Source: Bacillota bacterium
GTDB lineage: Bacteria; Bacillota; Clostridia; Tissierellales; Sedimentibacteraceae
Reading direction: 5' to 3'
Length of the DNA: 12,499 bases
Assembly (NCBI GenBank): GCA_023425285.1
Contig: JAFACY010000297.1
Coordinates: 1-12,499, forward strand
Below are positions 1-6,331 of this stretch, piece after piece; position 1 is the first letter of the stretch, and each line of letters starts with the position of its first letter. A program made the position numbers and the translations under genes. The notes under the pieces were generated by a model. That model worked only from the letters and a program-made list of their open reading frames with translations. It was not told the origin of the DNA and made no database searches.

Positions 1-277
1 TTTCAAAGGTTTCATTACACTCATTTTTAATTTTACAATTTCTGCATCTTTCGTCCCTGCCGGGCTCTCTTATTATCTGAAGCTCACCCGTCTTTATTGC
101 ATTTTTGTAGACATGAGAATTTTCGGATACATCCTCATTTATTCTCTCGCTGAAGATTCCCGTTCCTGCAATTCTTACGAGATCTCTGTTTACCACCTCA
201 ACGTCAACCTTGACTATTTTTGCAGTTATCTTTGCGTATTTCTGAACCGTGTCAGAAATATTGGATAAATTGTACAT
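1..277 (-). CDS. N-terminal part of a probable sigma-54-dependent transcriptional regulator (partial)
   Basis: The open frame starts at the ATG at 277 and continues without a stop to the window edge (92 codons visible). The start is supported by AGGTGA at 283-288. The visible part has an N-terminal helix-rich stretch, a segment reading VVNRDLVRIAGTGIFSERI at about residues 26-44, then a GELQIIREPGRDE region and a cysteine cluster C-x2-C-x5-C near residues 78-87. This arrangement matches, from memory, the PAS/GAF-like sensory N-terminus of clostridial activators that continue into a sigma-54 AAA+ domain and a helix-turn-helix. The AAA+ and DNA-binding parts lie outside the window, so the family call is an inference. 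The cysteines could bind a metal or Fe-S cluster and serve as a redox sensor. The gene follows the groEL terminator and has its own candidate promoter. Confidence 0.6.
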   Translation of the reverse strand, partial: MYNLSNISDTVQKYAKITAKIVKVDVEVVNRDLVRIAGTGIFSERINEDVSENSHVYKNAIKTGELQIIREPGRDERCRNCKIKNECNETFE

Positions 278-298
278 CGATTTCACCTACTTCGATTT

Positions 299-307
299 AT
301 TGTAGCA
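299..307 (-). promoter_or_regulatory. Candidate extended -10 promoter for the sigma-54-type regulator gene
   Basis: On the minus strand TACAAT (299-304) is preceded by TG one base away (306-307), giving an extended -10 element 21 bp upstream of the ATG at 277. No good -35 hexamer is seen at the right distance; the upstream sequence is nearly all A/T. It is the only plausible promoter between the groEL terminator and this gene. Confidence 0.4.
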
Positions 308-344
308 AGTAATATTTATGTAATTATATCATAATGATAATTAT

Positions 345-393
345 TTGAAAATAAAAATAACCTCTTAAAAATTCAATGAGTTTTTAAGAGGTT
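345..393 (-). terminator. Rho-independent terminator of groES-groEL
   Basis: A perfect 13-bp inverted repeat (381-393 with 359-371) closes a 9-nt loop. Read on the minus strand it starts about 20 nt after the groEL stop codon, and it is followed by a T-rich run at 345-358. No plus-strand gene ends here, so it serves the chaperonin operon. Confidence 0.9.
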
Positions 394-413
394 TATATTT
401 ATATGTGGGATTT

Positions 414-2039
414 TTACATCATTCCGCCCATTCCGCCCATCGGAGGCATAGCCGGTGCTTCTTCCTTCGGTTCATCAACAACCGCAGCTTCAGTAGTCAA
501 CAGCATTGAAGCCACGCTTGATGCGTTTTGAAGAGCTGATCTCACAACCTTAGTCGGGTCAACGATACCTGCTTCGATCATGTTTACGTATCTTTCGTTC
601 AATGCATCAAAACCGATACCTTTTTCACTGTTCTTAACTTTTTCAACTATTACAGATCCTTCAAGTCCTGCATTTGCAGCGATTTGTTTTACAGGCTCTT
701 CCAAAGCCTTTTCTATAATCTTAGCACCTGTCTTAGCGTCGCCTGTCAATGTTTCAGCAATTTGTGCAACAACCTTTGTAGTTGACAAAAGTGCAACTCC
801 GCCGCCTGATACCAGACCTTCTTCTACTGCTGCTCTTGTAGCATTCAAAGCATCTTCTATTCTTAATTTTTTGTCCTTCATTTCAGTTTCTGTAGCTGCT
901 CCAACGTTGATAACCGCTACTCCGCCTGTTAATTTTGCTAATCTTTCCTGTAATTTTTCCTTGTCAAATTCAGAGGTTGATTCTTCCCACTGAGCTTTTA
1001 TCTGTCTTACTCTGTCTGCAATTTCATCCTGTGAGCCTGAACCGTTAACAATTATAGTGTTTTCCTTGTCTATTTTAACTGTCCCTGCATTACCAAGCAT
1101 ATCTATTGTAGCTTCCTTCAAGTCATATCCCAATTCTTCAGAAATTACCTGTCCGCCTGTTAATATAGCGATGTCTCTCAACATTTCTTTTCTTCTGTCC
1201 CCAAATCCCGGAGCCTTAACTGCAACACAGTTAAATGTTCCTCTCAGCTTATTAACAACCAATGTTGCCAATGCTTCGCCTTCTATGTCTTCAGCTATGA
1301 TAACAAGTGATCTGCCTGTCTGAACGATTTGTTCCAATACAGGAAGAATTTCCTGAATGTTTGAAATCTTTTTATCTGTTATTAAAATATATGGGTTCTC
1401 TAAAACAGCTTCCATTTTTTCTGTATTCGTTACCATGTAAGCTGATAAGTATCCTCTGTCAAACTGCATACCTTCAACCACTGTGAGTTCTGTTCCCATA
1501 GTCTTTGATTCTTCAACAGTTATAACTCCGTCCTTACCAACCTTATCCATTGCATCAGCAATCAATTTTCCTATTTCTTCATCTCCTGCCGATATGGAAG
1601 CTATCTGAGCAATTTCTTCTGAAGTTTCAACTGTCTTGGTTGCATTTTTAAGCTCGGCAACCGCAGCTTCAACTGCTTTTTGTATACCCTTTTTAAGTAT
1701 CATAGGGTTAGCGCCTGCTGCAACGTTCTTTAAGCCCTCTCTGATAATTGCCTGAGCTAATAATGTAGCTGTAGTAGTACCGTCTCCTGCTATATCATTT
1801 GTTTTTGTTGCTACTTCCTTAACTAACTGCGCTCCCATATTTTCATATGGATCAGCTAATTCAATTTCTCTTGCAATTGTAACACCATCATTTGTAATAA
1901 TAGGTGAACCAAAGCTTTTAGCTAATACTACGTTTCTTCCCTTAGGTCCCAATGTTACTTTTACTGTATCTGCCAATGCATTAACGCCTTTTTCCATGGA
2001 GCGGCGCGCATCTTCGTTAAACTTTATTATTTTTGCCAT
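414..2039 (-). CDS. groEL: Chaperonin GroEL (Hsp60)
   Basis: Encodes the 541-residue 60-kDa chaperonin subunit. In the family, two heptameric rings fold proteins in the cytoplasm with ATP, capped by GroES. The sequence carries the hallmark N-terminal TLGPKGRNV segment near residue 30, the ATP-site motif GDGTTTA near residues 85-91, the apical-domain region in the middle, and the typical C-terminal GGM repeat tail (PPMGGMGGMM). The length is normal and there is no frameshift. The start is fixed by GGAG 10-15 bases upstream and by the conserved MAK start. It lies 22 bp after groES in the same operon, under the CIRCE operator upstream of groES. The assignment is certain at family level. Confidence 0.99.
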   Translation of the reverse strand: MAKIIKFNEDARRSMEKGVNALADTVKVTLGPKGRNVVLAKSFGSPIITNDGVTIAREIELADPYENMGAQLVKEVATKTNDIAGDGTTTATLLAQAIIREGLKNVAAGANPMILKKGIQKAVEAAVAELKNATKTVETSEEIAQIASISAGDEEIGKLIADAMDKVGKDGVITVEESKTMGTELTVVEGMQFDRGYLSAYMVTNTEKMEAVLENPYILITDKKISNIQEILPVLEQIVQTGRSLVIIAEDIEGEALATLVVNKLRGTFNCVAVKAPGFGDRRKEMLRDIAILTGGQVISEELGYDLKEATIDMLGNAGTVKIDKENTIIVNGSGSQDEIADRVRQIKAQWEESTSEFDKEKLQERLAKLTGGVAVINVGAATETEMKDKKLRIEDALNATRAAVEEGLVSGGGVALLSTTKVVAQIAETLTGDAKTGAKIIEKALEEPVKQIAANAGLEGSVIVEKVKNSEKGIGFDALNERYVNMIEAGIVDPTKVVRSALQNASSVASMLLTTEAAVVDEPKEEAPAMPPMGGMGGMM

Positions 2040-2061
2040 TTCTGATATCTCTCCTTTATTT

Positions 2062-2343
2062 TTATTCTATAACTGCTAAAACATCAGCTAATTTAATTAT
2101 AATCAATTCTTCTCCGTCAACCTTAACTTCTGTTCCTGCAAATTTCGAGAAAATTACTTTATCTCCAACCTTAATTTCATCCTTTTTCTTTTCATCAGAA
2201 GTTATTCCTGCTCCAACTGCAAGAACTTCGGCAACCTGTGGTTTCTCCTTTGCAGTTCCCGGCAATACTATACCGCTTTTTGTTTTTTCTTCTGCTTCCA
2301 CCATTTTTATTACTACTCTTTCGCCTAATGGTTTTACTGACAT
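2062..2343 (-). CDS. groES: Co-chaperonin GroES (Hsp10)
   Basis: Encodes a 93-residue co-chaperonin that in the family forms a heptameric lid on GroEL. The N-terminal LGERVVIKMVEAEEKTKSG segment, the mobile loop with SGIVLPG at about residues 23-29, and the C-terminal GEELIIIKLADVLAVIE strand are the standard GroES signature. The start is supported by a strong AGGAGG about 7 bases upstream. It is the first gene of the groES-groEL operon, preceded by a CIRCE element and a sigma-A-type promoter, so HrcA-controlled heat induction is expected. Confidence 0.98.
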   Translation of the reverse strand: MSVKPLGERVVIKMVEAEEKTKSGIVLPGTAKEKPQVAEVLAVGAGITSDEKKKDEIKVGDKVIFSKFAGTEVKVDGEELIIIKLADVLAVIE

Positions 2344-2389
2344 TTTAAACTCCTCCTATTTATTTTATGTAATTATTCATCTATTTTTG

Positions 2390-2416
2390 TTAGCACTCGT
2401 CGACTTAGAGTGCTAA
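2390..2416 (-). promoter_or_regulatory. CIRCE operator (HrcA binding site)
   Basis: A perfect 9-bp inverted repeat, TTAGCACTC-N9-GAGTGCTAA, matches the CIRCE consensus in every arm position. It lies between the groES promoter (-10 at 2431-2436) and the groES start, downstream of the expected transcription start. HrcA repression that is relieved on heat shock is the established role of this element. The hrcA gene is not in the window. Confidence 0.98.
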
Positions 2417-2430
2417 TACTCACAATGTAT

Positions 2431-2459
2431 ATGATACCTATTTGCAGTTTTGTTTTCAA
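2431..2459 (-). promoter_or_regulatory. Sigma-A-type promoter of groES-groEL
   Basis: On the minus strand TTGAAA (2454-2459) and TATCAT (2431-2436) are 17 bp apart. The CIRCE repeat begins 14 bp downstream of the -10, as is usual for HrcA-controlled operons. Confidence 0.85.
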
Positions 2460-2580
2460 GTATCATTTTTCGCAATTTTAGCCTATTTTCTTCAATTAAA
2501 ATAATATTTACTATGAAATCTTCAATTTACTTTTAATAACTATATTTTTCTATGTTTTATGTCAAAGGTCAAAAAACTGA

Positions 2581-2610
2581 TTGATGTTTCCGATGTGTCT
2601 ATAGTATAAT
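2581..2610 (+). promoter_or_regulatory. Sigma-A-type promoter of the fructose-bisphosphate aldolase gene
   Basis: TTGATG (2581-2586) and a consensus TATAAT (2605-2610) are separated by 18 bp. The aldolase ATG lies 50 bp downstream of the -10, leaving a leader of about 45 nt. This promoter also argues against the upstream in-frame ATG at 2619, which would be at or next to the transcription start and has no ribosome binding site. Confidence 0.8.
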
Positions 2611-2660
2611 AAATCATATTGTATAACATGTTTCGATTTTATATATTAGGAGGATTTAAA

Positions 2661-3590
2661 ATGTCTCTTGTCACATCCAAGGAAATGTTTAAAAAAGCAT
2701 ATGAGGGTAATTATGCGGTTGGTGCTTTCAACGTTAACAATATGGAAATAATCCAGGGTATCGTTGATGCCGCAAAGCAGGAAAGCGCACCGGTTATACT
2801 TCAGGTATCCGCAGGTGCCAGAAAGTATGCAAACCCGATTTATTTAAGAAAGCTTGTCGAAGCAGCAATAGAGGACTCGGGTCTGGATATTTGTCTGCAC
2901 TTAGACCATGGTGAAGATTTTGAAATATGCAAGCAATGCATTGATGACGGATTTTCTTCGGTTATGATTGACGGCTCAAAACATACATTTGAAGAAAATA
3001 TCGCTCTTACAAAAAGGGTGGTTGAATATGCTCACAGCAAGGGCGTTGTTGTCGAAGCAGAGTTGGGAAAATTAGCAGGAGTTGAGGATGCTGTCAATGT
3101 AAGTGCAAAGGATGCTACATATACTGACCCTGACCAGGCAGCAGAGTTTGTTGCAAGAACGGGTGTTGATTCATTGGCAATTGCAATCGGCACAAGCCAC
3201 GGAGCATATAAATTCAAGGGTGACCCCAGCTTGGACTTTGAAAGATTGCAGAAAATCGAAAGATTATTGCCTGACTTCCCCTTAGTGCTTCATGGTGCAT
3301 CGTCTGTTCCAAAAGAATTTGTTGAGCTTTGCAACAGATACGGCGGTGAAATACCGGGGGCAGCAGGAGTGCCGGAGGAAATGCTGAGACGTGCTGCTCA
3401 GATGGGTGTATGTAAAATTAACATTGATACGGATTTAAGATTGGCAATGACTGCATGCATCAGACAGCTTTTTATTGAGAACCCATCTGAATTTGATCCC
3501 AGAAAATACCTGGGACCTGCAAGAACAGCCATAAGGGATATGGTTGCACACAAGATAAGAAATGTATTAGGCTGCAGCGGCAAAAGATAA
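2661..3590 (+). CDS. fba: Class II fructose-bisphosphate aldolase
   Basis: Encodes a 309-residue zinc-dependent aldolase, which interconverts fructose 1,6-bisphosphate with glyceraldehyde 3-phosphate and dihydroxyacetone phosphate in cytoplasmic glycolysis and gluconeogenesis. Visible motifs include GAFNVNNME at 21-29, LHLDHGEDFE with catalytic Asp82 and zinc ligand His83, AELGKLAGVED at 133-143, further zinc ligands His180 (GTSHGAYKF) and His211 (LVLHGASSVP), and INIDTDLR at 253-260. An in-frame ATG exists at 2619, but the start at 2661 is preferred because AGGAGG sits 7 bases upstream and the protein then begins MSLVTSKEMF as expected. The gene is monocistronic, with its own promoter and terminator. 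A tagatose- or ketose-bisphosphate aldolase of the same family cannot be excluded, but length and motifs favour Fba. Confidence 0.95.
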   Translation: MSLVTSKEMFKKAYEGNYAVGAFNVNNMEIIQGIVDAAKQESAPVILQVSAGARKYANPIYLRKLVEAAIEDSGLDICLHLDHGEDFEICKQCIDDGFSSVMIDGSKHTFEENIALTKRVVEYAHSKGVVVEAELGKLAGVEDAVNVSAKDATYTDPDQAAEFVARTGVDSLAIAIGTSHGAYKFKGDPSLDFERLQKIERLLPDFPLVLHGASSVPKEFVELCNRYGGEIPGAAGVPEEMLRRAAQMGVCKINIDTDLRLAMTACIRQLFIENPSEFDPRKYLGPARTAIRDMVAHKIRNVLGCSGKR

Positions 3591-3610
3591 CAGTATGATA
3601 ACATAATTTA

Positions 3611-3636
3611 AGGACGCATCACTGCGTCCTTTTTCT
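3611..3636 (+). terminator. Rho-independent terminator after fba, possibly bidirectional
   Basis: An 8-bp GC-rich stem (3611-3618 with 3623-3630) with loop TCAC is followed by TTTTTC, 20 nt after the fba stop. Read on the minus strand, the same stem is followed by a weaker T/A-rich stretch and lies downstream of the thioesterase stop at 3687, so it may terminate that transcript too. Confidence 0.93.
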
Positions 3637-3686
3637 ATAGTTCTCCAATTGTTAACCGATCGTTGTGCTATTGTTCTCTTATTTTA

Positions 3687-4088
3687 CTATAGTCTTACTC
3701 TTTTCACTGCATCTTCTATAAGTTTATCTTTTACTACTATTACCTTGTCAAGAGTTCCTATGCAAATTTCACCCTTGTCGTCAAAGCCTGAAAAAGACAT
3801 TGTGATTCTGTTATTGTTAACATTATCAACAGTCATTTTAAACACAACCTTTTCTCCCACCATTGTAGGCTGAAAATGGCTTGATTTGAAATCGTTGACA
3901 ACCGTAATACAATCTGATGGAATATATGGTTTCAGCATGTTCCAGGATATTTCGATCACAGTTGAAAGCAATGCAGGAGTTGACATTAAGTTTTCAATTT
4001 GTACTGATTTTGTTATATACGAATCTGCCGGAGTTATAACCTTTTCATATGTCGTTGATAGACCAACATGAATTTTATGTGTAATCAT
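3687..4088 (-). CDS. Hot-dog thioesterase of the fluoroacetyl-CoA thioesterase (FlK)-like family
   Basis: Encodes 133 residues, the usual length of small single-domain hot-dog acyl-CoA thioesterases. A start of the type VGLSTTYEKVITPADS, then STPALL at 36-41, a long helix to about residue 53 with KPYI, a strand with SSHFQPTMVGEKVVFKMTV at 69-87 and a final strand pair resemble FlK-like thioesterases. Against remembered FlK (Thr42, Glu50, His76), Thr37 and His71 have the same spacing, but the Glu position is Ile45 with Glu46 next to it. The start is fixed by AGGAGG 4 bases before the ATG. It lies 104 bp after oadB with no clear terminator between, so it may be cotranscribed with the decarboxylase genes; an AT-rich promoter of its own is also possible. 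Substrate unknown. Confidence 0.75.
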   Translation of the reverse strand: MITHKIHVGLSTTYEKVITPADSYITKSVQIENLMSTPALLSTVIEISWNMLKPYIPSDCITVVNDFKSSHFQPTMVGEKVVFKMTVDNVNNNRITMSFSGFDDKGEICIGTLDKVIVVKDKLIEDAVKRVRL

Positions 4089-4192
4089 AAAGCCTCCTAA
4101 TATAATACATATGATATAATAAAATCTATTTATTAAATTTTAGCAGATTATCACAATAAATACAACAAAAACATTTCGATTGTCAAAGTATA

Positions 4193-5353
4193 TTATCCAA
4201 ATATCGATAGCAATAATCCGGCCGCAACGGCAGACCCTATAACTCCGGCAACATTCGGTCCCATTGCATGCATCAGAAGGAAATTGCTCGGGTTTTCTTC
4301 CTGTCCGACAACCTGCGAAACACGTGCTGCCATCGGTACAGCAGATACTCCTGCAGAACCGATCAGAGGATTTACCTTTCCGCCCGTTAATTTATACATG
4401 AGCTTTCCTAACAATACTCCTCCTGCCGTTCCAAAGCTGAATGCCAATAATCCTAATGCAATTATCATAAGTGTCTGCGGCTTGAGGAATGTTTCCGCAT
4501 TTGCGGTTGCACCAACGGTAACTCCCAGGAATATTGTGACTATATTCATCAATTCATTTTGTGCGGTCTTTGATAATCTCTCCGTCACTCCCGACTCTCT
4601 TAAGAGATTTCCTAACATGAGCATGCCAACTAAAGGTGCCGCCGAAGGTAATATTAATGATACCAGAGCGGTAACAAAAATCGGGAATATTACTTTTTCT
4701 TTCTTGGATACGGGTCTTAGCTGTTCCATAACAACGCTTCGCTCTTCCTTAGTTGTAAGAGCTCTCATAATCGGAGGTTGAATAATAGGAACAAGAGCCA
4801 TATATGAATATGCTGCAACCGCTATGGGACCCAATAAATGCGGCGCAAGCTTGGATGTTAAAAATATTGCCGTAGGACCATCCGCTCCCCCTATAATTCC
4901 TATGGATGCTGCTTCGGGACCCGTAAATTTAAGTAATGTCGCTCCTATAAACACGGTGAATATTCCGAGTTGAGCTGCTGCCCCAAGAAGTATACTTTTC
5001 GGATTGGCTATCAGCGGTCCAAAGTCTGTCATCGCACCTACACCCATGAATATCAGTGGTGGATAAATTCCTAATTTAACTCCCAGATATAAATAATATA
5101 AAAGTCCTCCGGCCTGAAATCCTTCCTGTCCGATGGTCCCCACCGGTTCTGCCATCAGTCCTGCAAGCGGAAGATTGGCCAAAAACATTCCGAAACCTAT
5201 CGGAAGCAATAAAAGAGGCTCAAATTTTTTAGATATGGCTAAGTATAATAGTACGAATGAAACAATAAGCATTATTATCTGACCGGGAGTTATGGCCGCA
5301 AATCCCATGCTTTCAAAAAATTGCTTCAATCCTGTCATTAAAGTATTTAACAT
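4193..5353 (-). CDS. Na+-translocating decarboxylase beta subunit (OadB/GcdB/MmdB family)
   Basis: Encodes a 386-residue polytopic membrane protein. In the family this subunit decarboxylates carboxybiotin and couples it to Na+ export across the membrane. Hydrophobic segments run along its length. Conserved motifs include GGADGPTAIFLTSKLAPHL at 155-173 with the key Asp158, the AYSYMALVPIIQPP stretch at 181-194 with Tyr184, and the KVNPLIGSAGVSAVPMAARV stretch at 326-345 with Asn328 and Ser333. NFLLMHAMGPNVAG lies near the C-terminus. The length is within the family range (about 370-430). It follows the biotin carrier gene by 22 bp; its ribosome site (GGGG) is weak, so translational coupling is plausible. 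The sequence alone does not tell whether the pump acts on oxaloacetate, methylmalonyl-CoA, glutaconyl-CoA or malonate. Confidence 0.95.
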   Translation of the reverse strand: MLNTLMTGLKQFFESMGFAAITPGQIIMLIVSFVLLYLAISKKFEPLLLLPIGFGMFLANLPLAGLMAEPVGTIGQEGFQAGGLLYYLYLGVKLGIYPPLIFMGVGAMTDFGPLIANPKSILLGAAAQLGIFTVFIGATLLKFTGPEAASIGIIGGADGPTAIFLTSKLAPHLLGPIAVAAYSYMALVPIIQPPIMRALTTKEERSVVMEQLRPVSKKEKVIFPIFVTALVSLILPSAAPLVGMLMLGNLLRESGVTERLSKTAQNELMNIVTIFLGVTVGATANAETFLKPQTLMIIALGLLAFSFGTAGGVLLGKLMYKLTGGKVNPLIGSAGVSAVPMAARVSQVVGQEENPSNFLLMHAMGPNVAGVIGSAVAAGLLLSIFG

Positions 5354-5375
5354 TATATTTCCCCGCTTTCTGCCG

Positions 5376-5765
5376 TTATTTAAAGGTTACTAACACGTCT
5401 CCCGTATTGACTGTAGACCCTTCAGTTACTTTTACTGAATCAACGACTTCATCAGCAGAAGCAAATATCTCATTTTCCATTTTCATAGCTTCTAATATAA
5501 CTAGTACATCTCCTCTTTTTACCACGTCTCCCGGTCTTACCATAATCTTCAGGATGGTTCCAGGCATAGGACATGTAATGCTCTTAGAGCTGTCGGCAGG
5601 TGCTGTCACAGGAGCAGGTGCTGCTTTTTTCTCTTCAACAATCTTTGTAACCACCGGTTCCGGTTGTACTGCTATTTTAACGGAATCAGCTTCTCTCTGA
5701 CCTTTTAATTCTTCAACTTCGACTTCATAAGAAATCCCTTTAACTGTTATTAAATACCTCTTCAT
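5376..5765 (-). CDS. Biotin carboxyl carrier protein of a Na+-pumping decarboxylase
   Basis: Encodes 129 residues: an N-terminal part (MKRYLITVKGISYEVEVEEL), an Ala/Pro-rich flexible linker at about 45-58, and a biotinyl domain from about residue 62. The biotinylation motif EAMKMENEI places the biotin on Lys95, 34 residues from the C-terminus, the standard distance. In the pump complex it carries CO2 from the carboxyltransferase subunit to OadB. As a free-standing carrier it matches the gamma subunit of methylmalonyl-CoA or glutaconyl-CoA decarboxylases rather than the fused domain of oxaloacetate decarboxylase alpha, although that is an inference. GGGAG stands about 8 bases before the ATG. 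It lies 16 bp after the OadG-like gene. Confidence 0.93.
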   Translation of the reverse strand: MKRYLITVKGISYEVEVEELKGQREADSVKIAVQPEPVVTKIVEEKKAAPAPVTAPADSSKSITCPMPGTILKIMVRPGDVVKRGDVLVILEAMKMENEIFASADEVVDSVKVTEGSTVNTGDVLVTFK

Positions 5766-5781
5766 AATTGCTCTCCCTTAT

Positions 5782-6168
5782 TTACATTTTTTTAGACATA
5801 TTTTGCTGTCTTCCGGCGGATGCCCAGATGGTATCCTTTTGAACCAGCGGCTTTATAGATTTTACAAAAAAATCATCCGTTGAAGAATCTTCTTCAGCAG
5901 CAACCGCCGCTGTAATAAGTAACAGCAAGTCGATATCTTCAACATTTTCCTGTGTTGCAGGCATCAGATTCCGGACATTTGTCGTTTCTGCAACATTTTT
6001 CAGCACCTGATTTTCTTTTGTATTTTTTTCTTTGAATATTATTCTCAATAACTCCAAAGAATAGGCAATGATAATTAATACTACAAATACAACACTCATC
6101 CCTAAAATGGTTATGGCCAGAGAGTTTATAAACCTTTCTCCCATAGACATAGTTTCCGTAAATAGCAT
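5782..6168 (-). CDS. OadG-family membrane subunit of a Na+-pumping decarboxylase
   Basis: Encodes about 128 residues with one membrane helix at roughly residues 13-41 (ITILGMSVVFVVLIIIAYSL), a charged linker, and a C-terminal segment with ITAAVAAEEDSSTDDFFVKSI followed by WASAGR. This resembles the C-terminal motif of OadG/MmdD-type subunits, which hold the carboxyltransferase to the membrane pump. An in-frame ATG at 6186 would add six residues, but it has no ribosome binding site and lies at the expected transcription start. The ATG at 6168 has AGAGGTGA just upstream and is preferred. It is the first gene of the cluster, 16 bp before the biotin carrier gene. The carboxyltransferase gene that usually accompanies these subunits is absent here. 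Confidence 0.82.
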   Translation of the reverse strand: MLFTETMSMGERFINSLAITILGMSVVFVVLIIIAYSLELLRIIFKEKNTKENQVLKNVAETTNVRNLMPATQENVEDIDLLLLITAAVAAEEDSSTDDFFVKSIKPLVQKDTIWASAGRQQNMSKKM

Positions 6169-6194
6169 ACAGTCACCTCTTTTCATTTGAGTTA

Positions 6195-6203
6195 ATTATA
6201 ACA
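6195..6203 (-). promoter_or_regulatory. Extended -10 promoter of the decarboxylase gene cluster
   Basis: On the minus strand a consensus TATAAT (6195-6200) is preceded by TG and one base (6202-6203), an extended -10 element. The -35 region (about 6217-6222) reads only TTTTAT. Transcription would start near 6188, leaving about 20 nt before the preferred ATG at 6168. Confidence 0.65.
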
Positions 6204-6271
6204 TATTTTTACAATAATAAAAGATTAATTTCACCTTATTATCTATCGTTTTTATCCATTTTTAATTTATT

Positions 6272-6331
6272 TAACTTCAAAATAATGAAGTTATAGCTTA
6301 TTTTATTGCTATAAAACAAGCTACAACTTCA
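6272..6331 (-). terminator. Hairpin at the end of the ABC-F/CDF operon, with a competing third arm
   Basis: On the minus strand TGAAGTTGTAGCTT (6318-6331), which contains the CDF stop codon, pairs with AAGCTATAACTTCA (6286-6299) except for one central mismatch (a G-T wobble in RNA). A short U-rich run follows (TTATTTT). A second stem is possible between 6286-6293 and 6272-6279 (8 bp perfect, 6-nt loop), so the middle arm can pair either way. Probably a terminator, though the U tract is modest. Confidence 0.6.

Noticed and set aside
580..1323. Long plus-strand open frames opposite groEL
   Set aside because: They mirror the GroEL codons, have no ribosome sites, and encode low-complexity hydrophobic sequence.
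2559..2573. Adjacent heptads TGTCAAA and GGTCAAA upstream of fba, resembling a CtsR heat-shock operator
   Set aside because: CtsR sites have the two heptads separated by 3 bp; here they are directly abutted, and aldolase is not a usual CtsR target.
2619..2660. Upstream in-frame ATG extending the aldolase by 14 residues
   Set aside because: It has no ribosome binding site and lies 9 bp after the -10 hexamer, while the ATG at 2661 has an ideal AGGAGG.
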